From assembly GCF_024055715.1 (NCBI RefSeq), contig NZ_JAMXMV010000021.1, forward strand, positions 1 to 64,000: a stretch of 64,000 bases of DNA, in the 5' to 3' direction. The translations under genes and the position numbers were made by a program. Numbering within the stretch: the stretch's first letter is position 1; the number at the start of each line of letters is the position of its first letter. This document shows positions 40,711-49,560 of this stretch, piece by piece. Source of the stretch: Actinoallomurus soli (GTDB taxonomy: Bacteria > Actinomycetota > Actinomycetes > Streptosporangiales > Streptosporangiaceae). The notes beneath the pieces are model-generated. The model was not told where the DNA came from. It saw only the letters and a program-made list of their open reading frames with translations, and did not search any database.

Positions 40711-41453
40711 GGCCTGCTCCTTCGTGTCGTTCGCCCGGGTACGGCGGCGAGCAGTTCGCGGGTGAAGTCGTGACCGGGCTCGGTGAGCACCCGTGTCGTC
40801 GGTCCCTGCTCGACGAGCCGGCCGTGCCGCATGACCGCGACGTGCGAGGCGACATAGCGGACGACCGCGAGGTCGTGGGAGATGAACAGCATCGCCAGGC
40901 CCAGCTCGCGCTGGAGCTCACGGACGAGGTTGAGCACGGCCCCCTGGACCGAGACGTCCAGGGCGGAGGTGATCTCGTCGGCGATGATCACGCGCGGGCG
41001 CGCCGCGAGCGCCCGCGCCAGTGCGACCCGCTGCCGCTGACCGCCGGACAGCCGGGACGGGACGGCACCGGCACAGACCGGGTTCAGGTGCACCAGTTCG
41101 AGCAGCCGCTCGACCTCGGCTCGCCGGTCGGCGCGTGAGCCGCCCGGCGGCATCGCCTCGGCCACACTCTGTGCGACCGTCATCCGGGGGTCGAGCGATG
41201 AATAGGGGTCCTGAAAGACCATCTGCAGCGGACGCGGCCGGCCTCGTGCCGGGACCGGCGCGCCGCCGAGGGTGATCCGGCCGCCGGCGAGCGGAGCCAG
41301 GCCGACGGCGGCCCGGGCCAGCGTGGACTTGCCGGAGCCGGACTCACCGACGAGCCCGACCACCGCGCCCTCGGGGACCGTCAGGCTGACCCCGTCGACG
41401 GCGGTCGTCCGGCCGTAGCGGACCGTGACATCCTCGAAGCGCAGCTCACTCAC
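40707..41453 (-). CDS. Peptide ABC transporter ATP-binding protein (OppF/DppF type)
   Basis: 248-residue ATPase. Walker A is GESGSGKSTLARAAVGLAPL, the Q-loop region MVFQDPYSSLDPRMTVAQSV, the signature LSGGQRQRVALARALAARPR, and Walker B VIIADEITSALDVS with H-loop LFISHDLAVVRY. The GTG start overlaps the stop of the permease-ATPase fusion (GTGA). With the second ATPase domain in the fusion it forms the usual heterodimeric Opp/Dpp pair powering peptide import. Confidence 0.9.
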   Translation of the reverse strand: MSELRFEDVTVRYGRTTAVDGVSLTVPEGAVVGLVGESGSGKSTLARAAVGLAPLAGGRITLGGAPVPARGRPRPLQMVFQDPYSSLDPRMTVAQSVAEAMPPGGSRADRRAEVERLLELVHLNPVCAGAVPSRLSGGQRQRVALARALAARPRVIIADEITSALDVSVQGAVLNLVRELQRELGLAMLFISHDLAVVRYVASHVAVMRHGRLVEQGPTTRVLTEPGHDFTRELLAAVPGRTTRRSRP

Positions 41454-43405
41454 GGCGACTCCACCAGGTCATCGATGCTCCTGTCGTCCGGTCGGACCGG
41501 CAACGGCTCCCCCGCTTGCCAGCACGCCACCCGGTGGCGTGGCGAGTCGGCCGGGGCGGCCGGGTCGGCCGCCAGCAGCGGGTCCTCGGCCTCGCAGCGG
41601 GCGTCGGCGAGCGGGCACCGGTCGGCGTAGGCACAGCCGGGCGGCACGTCGGCCGGGTCGACCGGGCGGCCCGGGATCGTCGCGAGCGGCTCCGTCGGGT
41701 CCGTGTTCATGTCGGGCACCGCGTCGACCAGCGCCCGGGTGTAGGGGTGCCGGGCGGCGGTGGCCAGCTCGGCGGCCGGCAGGTCCTCGACGATCCGGCC
41801 GGCGTACATCACCAGGATCCGGTCGCAGACCTCACCGACCACCGTGACGTCGTGGCTGATCAGGATCAGCGCGACATCGTCCGCTTCGCGGATCGCGGCG
41901 AGCAGGTCCAGCACCTGTTGCTGCACCGTGACGTCGAGAGCGGTGGTCGGCTCGTCCGCGACGATCAGCGCCGGGGCGCCCATCAGCCCCATCCCGATCA
42001 TCGCCCGCTGGCGCATCCCGCCGGAGAACTCGTGGGGGTACTGCCGGGCACGCCGGTCCGCGTCCGGAATCCGGACCGCCGTCAACCGGTCGACGGCGCG
42101 GGCCATCGCCTCCTTGCGGCTCCTGCCCTGGTGGCGCGTGGCCACTTCCGCCAGCTGGGCACCGATCCGGCGGGTGGGGTTGAAAGCGGTCATCGGGTCC
42201 TGGAAGACCATGGCCAGCGTGGTGCCCAGTGTCCGGCGCCTGACCGCGGTGTCCGGCGCCAGCAGATCGTCCCCGAGGAATTCGAGCCGGGAGGCGTCGA
42301 CACGGCCGTGGTCGGCGAGCAGCCGGGTGACCGCGAGCGCGGTCATGGACTTGCCGGAGCCCGACTCCCCGACGATGCCGATCGCCTCGCCGCGGCGTAC
42401 GTCGAAGGACACCCCGCGGACCGGCCGTACGGGACCCGACGGCCCGGAGACGGTGACCTCGAGGTCGCGGACGTCGAGCACCACCTCCGGCGACCGGTCC
42501 CCGGCCTCCTCGCCCTGATCCGTACGCTCCGGCCCGCTCGCCGCCCCGGCGCGGGCGGACCCCACCCCGCGCAGGCCGCCGCCGACGGGGACGCCGAGCC
42601 CCTTGGCGACCGACTCGCCGAAGAGGTTGAACGCCAGCCCGGCCAGCAGCACCGCCGCGCCCGGGGCGAGCGCCGCGGGCGCGTTCACGTAGATCATGCC
42701 GATGCCGTCGTAGAGCAGACGGCCCCAGTCATAGGAAGGCGACTGGACGCCGAGGCCGAGGAACGACAGCCCGGCGAAGGACAGGAGTGCGGTGCCGGCG
42801 CCGATGGTGGCGTTGACGACCAAGGGCTCGGCGATGTTGGGCAGCACGTGGCGGAGGAGGATCCGGAACCGGCCGATCCCAACCGCCCGGGCCGCCGCGA
42901 CGTAGTCCCGCGCCGCGACCCCGGCGACGAGCGTCTGAGTGAGGCGCGCGAACGCCGGGGCGCCCGCGAGGCCGATGGCCAGGACCGCGCCGGTCGCGCC
43001 GACACCGAACACGACCGCGAAGAACAGCGCCAGCAGCAACCCCGGGAACGCGACGGCGATGTTCACTCCGGCCGACACCCACCGGCCGGTCCGGCGGCCG
43101 AGCACGAACGGCGCCGACCCCAGCAGCGACCCGGCGACCACGGCGATCACGGTGGCGAGCAGGGCGAGCAGGATCGACAGCCGGGACGCGACGAGGACCC
43201 GCAGGAGGATGTCCCGGCCCAGGTTGTCCGTTCCCGCCCAGTGCCGAGCGGAGGGCCGGGCCAGGATGGCGTCGGTGTCGACGGCGCCGGCGCCGGATCC
43301 CCACAGAACCGGTCCCAGGACGGCCAGGGCGACGACCGCCACCACGAGCACGGTCGCCGTGAGGCCCAGTGGCGTGCGGACGACCCGCCTCCAGCGTCCT
43401 TGCAT
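41450..43405 (-). CDS. Fused peptide ABC transporter permease (DppC) and ATPase (DppD)
   Basis: 651 residues. About 1-270 form a DppC-type permease with transmembrane helices and the EAA-like loop (DYVAAARAVGIGRFRILLRH, VLPNIAEPLVVNATIGAGTA). From about 315 on lies a DppD-type ATPase: GIVGESGSGKSMTALAVTRL (about 345), the Q-loop MVFQDPMTAFNP, signature FSGGMRQRAMIGMGL (about 460) and the OppD C-terminal region with cysteine-rich CAYADRCPLADARCEAEDP. Such permease-ATPase fusions are known in Actinobacteria. It follows the permease gene after 3 bp and overlaps the next ATPase. Confidence 0.9.
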   Translation of the reverse strand: MQGRWRRVVRTPLGLTATVLVVAVVALAVLGPVLWGSGAGAVDTDAILARPSARHWAGTDNLGRDILLRVLVASRLSILLALLATVIAVVAGSLLGSAPFVLGRRTGRWVSAGVNIAVAFPGLLLALFFAVVFGVGATGAVLAIGLAGAPAFARLTQTLVAGVAARDYVAAARAVGIGRFRILLRHVLPNIAEPLVVNATIGAGTALLSFAGLSFLGLGVQSPSYDWGRLLYDGIGMIYVNAPAALAPGAAVLLAGLAFNLFGESVAKGLGVPVGGGLRGVGSARAGAASGPERTDQGEEAGDRSPEVVLDVRDLEVTVSGPSGPVRPVRGVSFDVRRGEAIGIVGESGSGKSMTALAVTRLLADHGRVDASRLEFLGDDLLAPDTAVRRRTLGTTLAMVFQDPMTAFNPTRRIGAQLAEVATRHQGRSRKEAMARAVDRLTAVRIPDADRRARQYPHEFSGGMRQRAMIGMGLMGAPALIVADEPTTALDVTVQQQVLDLLAAIREADDVALILISHDVTVVGEVCDRILVMYAGRIVEDLPAAELATAARHPYTRALVDAVPDMNTDPTEPLATIPGRPVDPADVPPGCAYADRCPLADARCEAEDPLLAADPAAPADSPRHRVACWQAGEPLPVRPDDRSIDDLVESP

Positions 43406-43408
43406 CCG

Positions 43409-44416
43409 TCAGTCCTCCCGGATCTTCGAGCGGGGGTCGAGCAGGGCGATGGCGACGTCGACGACGAGGTTGACGATCAGCACGCCGACGCCGTACACGA
43501 GGACGATCGCCTGCACCACCGGATAGTCCTTGGTGATGATGGAACGCACGATCGTGCTGCCGAGGCCCGGCCAGGCGAAGACGTTCTCGACGAGGACGGT
43601 GCCGGCGACCAGCGCGCCCAGCAGGAGCCCGCCCACCGTCAGCGCGGCGGTGACGGCGTTGGGCAGCGCGTGGCCGACGTAGATCGCCCGGGCGGGCAGG
43701 CGCTTGGCCCGGGCGGTCCGGATGAAGTCGGCCTCGAGCACTCCGACCATCTCGACGCGGACGATGCGGGCGAGGATCGCCGCCGGCCCGATCGCCAGTG
43801 AGAACACCGGCAGCACGTACGCCGACGCGGTGGCGTCACCGGCGACGGGCAGCCACCCGAGCTGGATCGCGAAGACGTACACCAGCGCGACACCGATCAG
43901 GAAGTCCGGGATGGTCGCCACGATGATGCTGGTCGTGGTGAAGGCGAGCTCGGTGCGTCGTCCGCGGCCACGCCGGGTCAGCACGCCCGTGACGACGCCC
44001 AGCGGGATCGCCAGGACCACGGCCGTCAGGAAGGCGAGCCCGGCCAGGATGAGCGTGGCCGGCAGCCGCTGGGCGACCACGTCGGAGACCGGAAGCTGCG
44101 AGGCGAGCGACGTGCCGAGGTCTCCGGTCACCAGCCCCTTCAGATAGTGGAGGTACTGGACGAGGATCGGGCCGTCCAGGCCCAGGGCGTGCCGGCGGGC
44201 CGCGACCAGGTCCGCCGGAGCGGTCGGACCCAGCGCTCCCCGGACCGGGTCCCCCGGGATGAGGTGGATCATCGCGAAGGACGCCGTCACCAGGACCCAC
44301 AGCGAGACCAGCAGCCGCCTCAGGCGCCGGACGCCGAACCGTACCGACGGAAGAGCCCAGAGTCGTGGTCGCGCGGGGTCCACGGGCGGGCTCGGGACGG
44401 TCAGAGTCGCCGGCAT
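43409..44416 (-). CDS. Peptide ABC transporter permease (DppB type)
   Basis: 335-residue permease. The first helix follows a basic N-terminus (RLLVSLWVLVTASFAMIHLI, PGDPVRGALGP), and the typical DppB motif LGLDGPILVQYLHYLKGLVT follows. The loop FIRTARAKRLPARAIYVGHA, LPNAVTA is the EAA cytoplasmic motif that contacts the ATPases. Six helices are expected. It sits 18 bp after the binding protein gene and 3 bp before the fusion gene. Complete length for DppB. Confidence 0.9.
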   Translation of the reverse strand: MPATLTVPSPPVDPARPRLWALPSVRFGVRRLRRLLVSLWVLVTASFAMIHLIPGDPVRGALGPTAPADLVAARRHALGLDGPILVQYLHYLKGLVTGDLGTSLASQLPVSDVVAQRLPATLILAGLAFLTAVVLAIPLGVVTGVLTRRGRGRRTELAFTTTSIIVATIPDFLIGVALVYVFAIQLGWLPVAGDATASAYVLPVFSLAIGPAAILARIVRVEMVGVLEADFIRTARAKRLPARAIYVGHALPNAVTAALTVGGLLLGALVAGTVLVENVFAWPGLGSTIVRSIITKDYPVVQAIVLVYGVGVLIVNLVVDVAIALLDPRSKIRED

Positions 44417-44434
44417 GTCCGCTCTCCCCCTTCC

Positions 44435-46030
44435 CTACTTCGCCAGCATGCGGATGCTGGTGGGAACGAGCTCGCCTGGCGTCTGGAATTCCGCGGACTT
44501 GCCGAACGTGCGCACGACATCGCCGGCGAACGGCACGACGTCCGCCTTGGCGATCAAGCCGGACTCCGCGGCGAGCCAGTCGTGGCACCCGGCCGTGCCC
44601 TGGATCGCCATCGCCGACTTCGCCGCCGCGTCGTAGTCCGGGTCGGAGATCGCGGCGAAGTTGTTGCCCTGCGGCGCCGCCGGTCCGGAGAGGAAGGGCA
44701 TGAGCTGGTCCGGGGCGTTGACGTTGACCGGGGCCCAGGCGACGTCCCAGTTGCCGGTGCCGAAGATCGTGTTCGTCAGGGTCGTCTCGTTCTGGCTGTG
44801 CGCGGTGGCCTCCACGCCGATCGCCTTCCACTGCCGCACCGCCAGCTCGGCCGCCGCGTCGCCGCTGGTGCCGTTCCTGTTCTCGTAGACGAGGGTCAGC
44901 TGCAGCGGTCTGCCGTTCTTGGTGCGCCTGCCGTCGCTTCCCCTGGCCCAGCCCGCCTGGTCGAGCAGAGCGCCCGCCGCCTGCGGGTCACGGGCCGGCA
45001 GAGCGTGGGAGACGGAGTCACCGTGACAGGCGACCGGCTCGTTCACTGCCAGCGTCGTCGCCGCGGTGCCGCGGCCCGACGTGAGCACCTTCTGCAACTG
45101 GCCGAGGTCGAGCGCCTGAGTCAGCGCCTTCCGGACCCTGGGGTCGCCGGTGGCCCGGCCGGCGCGCTGGTTGTACCACTGCTCGCCGACGATGTTCGGG
45201 GTCCTGGCCGCGTACAGGCCGGCCTTCTCCAGCCGCTCCGCATCGGGCCCGACGATCTGAGCGCCGTTCAGGCCGCCCGAAAGCAGGAGGTTCGCCGCGG
45301 TCGTCGGGTTCTCGACCACCTTGATCACGACGGTCTTCGGCAGTCCCCTGGTCGCGGTCGTCGCACCGTTCGGACCCCAGGTGTAGCCGTCGCGGATCGC
45401 GTACGTGTAGTGGTCACCCGGCGCGGCCTGGGTCAGCTTGTAGGGCCCGGTGCCGGCCGTCGCCGTCCGCAGCGAGGACCGGTCGGCCATGCCGCCGGGG
45501 CAGACGATCGGCAACTCGGCCAGTCCGTTGAGGACGAACGGGGCCGGCCGGGCCAGTGTGAGCGTCACGACGCGGGTGGCGTCGTCGCCCTTCGCCGTGA
45601 CGCCGGCCGGGAGGAAGGTCCCCAGGAAGGGGCTCTTGTTCTTCGGATCGGCGACGAAGTCGAGGTTCTTCGCCACGTCGGAGGCGGTGAGGCGAGTGCC
45701 GTCGGAACAGGTGATGCCGTCGGCCAGCGTCAGCGTGACCGATCTGCCGTTGCTCTGCCAGCTCTTGGCCAGCGCCGACCGGATCGCGCCGGTCGTGCCG
45801 TCGACGCTGACCAGCGAGTCGTAGGCGAACCGGGAGACCGTGAACAGAGAGGTGCCCGCACCCATCTGCGGGTCGAGGTTGCCCGGGTCCGAAGAGAGCC
45901 CGTAAGTGAAGGTGCCGCCGTCGACGACCCCGGCTTTGCCGCCGCCGTTCGCGGCGCCCCCGCAGGCGGTGAGCGCGGCCGCGGCCAGGGCGAGGCAGAG
46001 GCCGTGAATGCCCAGACTGGTCAGCTTCAT
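44435..46030 (-). CDS. Peptide ABC transporter substrate-binding lipoprotein
   Basis: 531-residue family 5 (Opp/Dpp) binding protein. Lipobox LTACGG with Cys23 after a hydrophobic signal sequence marks it as a lipoprotein. Body motifs: FTYGLSSDPGNLDPQMGAGT, FAYDSLVSVDGTTGAI, GTGPYKLTQAAPGDHYTYAI, DPRVRKALTQALDLGQLQKV. It captures peptides (or other oligomeric ligands) outside the membrane and delivers them to the permeases encoded downstream. ATG 46030 is the start of the signal; the longer frame to 46600 is a shadow of the next gene. Confidence 0.88.
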   Translation of the reverse strand: MKLTSLGIHGLCLALAAAALTACGGAANGGGKAGVVDGGTFTYGLSSDPGNLDPQMGAGTSLFTVSRFAYDSLVSVDGTTGAIRSALAKSWQSNGRSVTLTLADGITCSDGTRLTASDVAKNLDFVADPKNKSPFLGTFLPAGVTAKGDDATRVVTLTLARPAPFVLNGLAELPIVCPGGMADRSSLRTATAGTGPYKLTQAAPGDHYTYAIRDGYTWGPNGATTATRGLPKTVVIKVVENPTTAANLLLSGGLNGAQIVGPDAERLEKAGLYAARTPNIVGEQWYNQRAGRATGDPRVRKALTQALDLGQLQKVLTSGRGTAATTLAVNEPVACHGDSVSHALPARDPQAAGALLDQAGWARGSDGRRTKNGRPLQLTLVYENRNGTSGDAAAELAVRQWKAIGVEATAHSQNETTLTNTIFGTGNWDVAWAPVNVNAPDQLMPFLSGPAAPQGNNFAAISDPDYDAAAKSAMAIQGTAGCHDWLAAESGLIAKADVVPFAGDVVRTFGKSAEFQTPGELVPTSIRMLAK

Positions 46031-46071
46031 GGCTGTTCCGTTTCCGTACGTTCTCGTGGCGGGGTTCGGCG

Positions 46072-47460
46072 TCAGGCGCCGGCGCGGCGCACCGCGCGGC
46101 CGAGGTGCAGGTACAGCGCGTGGCCGGTGCCGTCGTCGCCCAGGAACGCGTGCGGCATGTACATGCCGCGATCGGCGCGGACCGGAATCAGCATGTCGTC
46201 GCGGTAGTGGACGAGTTCGGTACGCTCGGCCCGCCCGCCCAGCTCCTCGAAGACGCCCTTGGGAGTCTGTTCGATCCAGATCCGCTGATCGTCGTCCTGG
46301 CTGACGGTGAGGTCGAAGACCGAGGCCGAGTAGGTGCCGACGTACCGCTCGGCGTCGATCCGCCGGGGCTCCGCGGGCGGGACGGGGAGGGGCGGCAGAC
46401 CGACCTCGGTGAGCTCGCCCAGCACCTGGCCCACGACGTCGCGGTAGAGCGAGACGGCGTCGCCGCCGTTGGTCAGCAGCGCGACGGCCAGTCCTGCCTC
46501 GGGGACCATCCGCAGGAACGCCGCCTGCCCGATGGTGTTGCCGTCGTGCCCGATGATGGTGCCGTCCGGCGTGTCGAACCGTTCGAAACCGAGGCCCCAC
46601 GACGTCCCCATGAGACCGAGCTCGGGCAGGTCGACCTCCCGATCGTGCATCCGGGCGGCGGTTCCCGCAGCCAGCACCCGGGTGCCGTCGGCCGCCCGGC
46701 CGTCCTCGAGGTGCATCCGCGCGAAGGCGACCAGGTCCCGCGGCCGCATCGCGAGCATCGAGCCGGCCGGGGCGTTCGACCGCGCCATGGCCCAGATCGG
46801 CGCCGGCACGTAACCGGCACCCGGTTCCGTCTCGATGTGCCCCACCGCGGCGCGGAACATGATCGCCTCATAGGGGCCGGTGGCGGTGTGGGTGAGCCCC
46901 AGTGGCGCGATGAGGTGTTCGCGCAGGCACGCGTCGTACGGCTGCCCGCGCAGCACCTCGACGAGCCGGCCGAGCACGCAGTAGCCGGCGTTGTTGTACG
47001 AGAAGCGCTCGCCGGGCGGGAACAGCTGCGGCACCTCGTGCAGGGTCGCGACGTACTTCTCGAGACAGTCGTCGCCCACCCCGGTGTCGGTGAAGATGTC
47101 CCCCTCGAACCCGGCCGTGTGGTCGAGCAACTGCCGGACGGTGATCCGCTCGGCCGCCTCCTCGTCGGCGACGCGGAACTCCGTCAGATAGGTGCGCACC
47201 GGTCGGTCGAGGTCGACCGCGCCCTCGTCGACCAGCTGCATGACCAGCGTGGCGGTCCAGAGCTTGGTGACCGACCCGATCTGAAACACCGAGTCCGCGG
47301 TCGCCTCCACCCCGGTCGTCCTGCTGAGCAGGCCGGCTGCTCCGTCGACCACCCGGTCGTCCTGCACAACGGCCCACCCCACGCCCGGAACATCGTGTTC
47401 CTCGAGCAACCGTGGAAGCTGCTCATCGAGCCGAGCGTGGATGTCGTCAAGGTTGCCCAT
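46072..47460 (-). CDS. Beta-lactamase-fold serine hydrolase (class C type)
   Basis: 462-residue serine hydrolase of the beta-lactamase/penicillin-binding superfamily. Catalytic Ser63-x-x-Lys66 in QIGSVTKLW, Tyr-Asn motif in FSYNNAGYCVLG, and LDHTAGFEGDIFTDTGVGDD, GWGFERF-like third region, then a small C-terminal beta-domain. The family includes D-aminopeptidases, esterases and DD-peptidases. It is paralogous to the C-terminal half of the S9 fusion. ATG 47460 gives a start at MGNLDDIHARLDEQLPRLLE; no signal peptide. First gene of the operon, 41 bp upstream of the binding protein. Confidence 0.87.
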   Translation of the reverse strand: MGNLDDIHARLDEQLPRLLEEHDVPGVGWAVVQDDRVVDGAAGLLSRTTGVEATADSVFQIGSVTKLWTATLVMQLVDEGAVDLDRPVRTYLTEFRVADEEAAERITVRQLLDHTAGFEGDIFTDTGVGDDCLEKYVATLHEVPQLFPPGERFSYNNAGYCVLGRLVEVLRGQPYDACLREHLIAPLGLTHTATGPYEAIMFRAAVGHIETEPGAGYVPAPIWAMARSNAPAGSMLAMRPRDLVAFARMHLEDGRAADGTRVLAAGTAARMHDREVDLPELGLMGTSWGLGFERFDTPDGTIIGHDGNTIGQAAFLRMVPEAGLAVALLTNGGDAVSLYRDVVGQVLGELTEVGLPPLPVPPAEPRRIDAERYVGTYSASVFDLTVSQDDDQRIWIEQTPKGVFEELGGRAERTELVHYRDDMLIPVRADRGMYMPHAFLGDDGTGHALYLHLGRAVRRAGA

Positions 47461-47496
47461 GCGTTGTGATGCTAAGCACGATGCCGTACGAAGAGT

Positions 47497-47512
47497 TCGT
47501 CGTCCTCGACGA
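47497..47512. promoter_or_regulatory. Dyad upstream of the peptide/D-amino acid operon
   Basis: TCGTCG-tcct-CGACGA, 6-bp perfect arms, 37-52 bp upstream of the first gene. Candidate operator, possibly for the PucR regulator at the other end of the operon. Short, so chance is possible. Confidence 0.25.
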
Positions 47513-47629
47513 CTTGCCGGCGCCGAATGGTGGTCTCCGACCAAGGGCGCGCGCGACGGGCACCGAACCGGCCCGGCGACGCGCCTGTCCGTTCGGACGT
47601 CGGTTCCGCGCGTGCCAGGGCCGGGCCGG

Positions 47630-48799
47630 TCAAGTGAACGACAGGCCCTCGGCGCCGAAGACGAGCCGCGCGAAGTTCTCGGCGATACGCCGGTGTCCCG
47701 CCGGGTCGGGATGGATCTCGTCGGGCAACGGCAGTTCGGCGTAGTCCTTCTCGCCGTAAAGGTCGCGGCCGTCCAGGTAGTGCAGGTTCGAGTCGTCGGA
47801 CGCCCGCTCTTGGACGATCCGGGCGAGTTCGTCGCGGATGACGTTGAGCGTCAGGCGCCCGACGGCGCGTTCCGCCGGGTCGCCCATGGCCTTGAACCGC
47901 AAGGTCCCCTCACTGAGGTCGGGCATGAGTGGGCCGGGGGTGTCCTCCTGGACCGGGCACAGGATGGGGGACACGACCAGCAGGGGCGTGGTCGGATGCC
48001 CCTCGCGGATGGTGTCGAGGAAGCCGTGTACCGCAGGGGTGAAGGCGCGCAGGCGCATCGCGTCGGCGTTGACGATATTGATGCCGATCTTGATGCTGAT
48101 CAGGTCGGCGGGGGTGTCCCGCATCGCGCGGGCGGTGAACGGGTCGAGCAGCGCACTGCCGCTGAAGCCCAGGTTGACCAGGTCCACGCCGCCCTGGGCG
48201 GCGGCCAGGGCCGGCCAGGTGGCGGTCGGGTGGTCGGCGTTCGAGCCGTGGCTGATGGAACTGCCGTGGTGCAGCCACACCCGTCGTCCGTCGTCCGTCG
48301 CCGGCTCGACCGGGGCGTCGGTGCGCAGGGCGATCACCTCGGTGATCTCCGCATGCGGAAGCCAGATCTCGATCGCCTTGTCGCGCGGGGGCAGATCAGT
48401 GAACCGGGCGGTGCCGGGACGACCTTCCCGAAGCTCGGCGGCCTGGGTCACCATGTCGACGATCGTGCGGAGGTTGCCGCCGGGCACCGTGGCCTGGGCG
48501 GCGAGACGGCCGTCGACCAGCAGGTCGTACGCGCCGTCCGCCGGGGCCGGGAAACCTCGGTAGACCCGCTTGGTGGGCAGCGTCTCCAGTTCGATCGTGG
48601 TGGCCCTGGTGCGAAAGACCAGCCGCACGCCGGACGGCTGGGCCTCGGCCACGGCCAGTTGGTCGTCCGGGATCTGCCGACGAGCACGAGCGGGCAGCCG
48701 GTGCGGCAACAGCCCGTGCGCCGTGCGCTCCACGTCGAGGGCGCCCCGCAGCATGGCGGCGGTGACGGGTGTGGTGATCAGATTCTGTTCGGTGTTCAT
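47630..48799 (-). CDS. SGNH/GDSL-type hydrolase
   Basis: 389-residue protein with an N-terminal beta-sandwich-like region and a C-terminal SGNH esterase domain. Nucleophile Ser in WLHHGSSISHGSN, oxyanion Gly in NLGFSGSALLDP, Asn in IKIGINIVNAD, and Asp-His in LPDEIHPDPAGHRRIAENFA. It probably deacylates a carbohydrate or lipid ester. ATG 48799 starts MNTEQNLITTPVTAAM. It lies on the same strand as, and 55 bp after, the TetR gene, so TetR may control it. No signal peptide is visible. Confidence 0.8.
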   Translation of the reverse strand: MNTEQNLITTPVTAAMLRGALDVERTAHGLLPHRLPARARRQIPDDQLAVAEAQPSGVRLVFRTRATTIELETLPTKRVYRGFPAPADGAYDLLVDGRLAAQATVPGGNLRTIVDMVTQAAELREGRPGTARFTDLPPRDKAIEIWLPHAEITEVIALRTDAPVEPATDDGRRVWLHHGSSISHGSNADHPTATWPALAAAQGGVDLVNLGFSGSALLDPFTARAMRDTPADLISIKIGINIVNADAMRLRAFTPAVHGFLDTIREGHPTTPLLVVSPILCPVQEDTPGPLMPDLSEGTLRFKAMGDPAERAVGRLTLNVIRDELARIVQERASDDSNLHYLDGRDLYGEKDYAELPLPDEIHPDPAGHRRIAENFARLVFGAEGLSFT

Positions 48800-48854
48800 T
48801 GCCTCACCCTGTTGATCGGGATGGGCCGGACGCGCGGCGCGCCCGGCCTGATGG

Positions 48855-49424
48855 TCAGTGCGCGGCGCGAGCGCGCAGCAGGGCGTCGAGGGAATCCACG
48901 ATCCAGGACCAGGATTCCTGCGGGTCGACGGCGGTGTGGCTGAAGCCTCCGGCCATCTCCAGGCTGACGTAGCCGTGGAAGACGCTGCCCAGCATCCGGA
49001 CCGCGTGCGTCTGGTCCGGCTCCGTCAGGTCGTAACCGCGCAGGATCGCCCGCGTCATCTGCGCGTGCCTGACGCCGGCGCTGGCGGCCGCCGTCTCGGG
49101 GTCGAGTCTGAGCCGGGCGGCGTCGTAGCGGCCCGGGTGCTCGCGGGCGTAGTCGCGGTAGGTGTCCGCGAAGGCGATCAGGGCGTCCCTGCCGGCGCGC
49201 CCGGCCACGGCGTCGGCGGCCCGGTCGGCGAGTTCCTCCAAGGCGAACAGGGCGATCCTGGTCTTGAGGTCCTGGGAGTTCTTGACGTGCGAGTACAGAC
49301 TCGCGACCTTGACGCCGAAGCGCCGGGCGAGGGCCGACACGGTCACGTGGTCGAAGCCGACCTCGTCGGCCAGTTCCGCCCCTGCCCGGGTCAGGCGATC
49401 CGGGGTCAGCCCCACTCGAACCAT
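48855..49424 (-). CDS. TetR family regulator (TetR/AcrR, WHG-type C-terminus)
   Basis: 189-residue regulator. The N-terminal helix-turn-helix is VGLTPDRLTRAGAELADEVG, FDHVTVSALARRFGVKVASL, YSHVKN; the C-terminal ligand domain ends RMLGSVFHGYVSLEMAGGF, SWSWIVDSLDALL, typical of WHG-domain TetRs. ATG 49424 has AGGATC close upstream; the open frame to 49469 is not conserved. A perfect palindrome between -35 and -10 boxes just upstream indicates autoregulation. It is in line with the SGNH hydrolase gene downstream. Confidence 0.86.
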   Translation of the reverse strand: MVRVGLTPDRLTRAGAELADEVGFDHVTVSALARRFGVKVASLYSHVKNSQDLKTRIALFALEELADRAADAVAGRAGRDALIAFADTYRDYAREHPGRYDAARLRLDPETAAASAGVRHAQMTRAILRGYDLTEPDQTHAVRMLGSVFHGYVSLEMAGGFSHTAVDPQESWSWIVDSLDALLRARAAH

Positions 49425-49471
49425 GATCCTACTCCGAGCTACCGAAATCCTTCTGCCATCTGCCGACATCG

Positions 49472-49501
49472 ATTATGCAACTACCTAAAGGCTTTAGGCA
49501 A
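49472..49501 (-). promoter_or_regulatory. Promoter of the TetR gene
   Basis: On the minus strand: -35 TTGCCT (plus-strand 49496-49501) and -10 CATAAT (plus-strand 49472-49477), 18 bp apart. The TetR operator lies in the spacer and overlaps the -35, so bound TetR would block RNA polymerase. Confidence 0.5.
49484..49498. promoter_or_regulatory. TetR operator palindrome
   Basis: CCTAAAG-g-CTTTAGG, perfect 7-bp arms. It lies 60 bp upstream of the TetR start within the predicted promoter. Confidence 0.65.
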
Positions 49502-49560
49502 ACCTCCCACCTCCTGCGGATGGCATCGAACGCGAGATTCACACGCGTGCTCGCCGTAGC

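Noticed and set aside
41516-43801. 761-codon plus-strand ORF
   Set aside because: Antisense to the importer genes, rich in His/Asp/Arg, with no recognisable domain.
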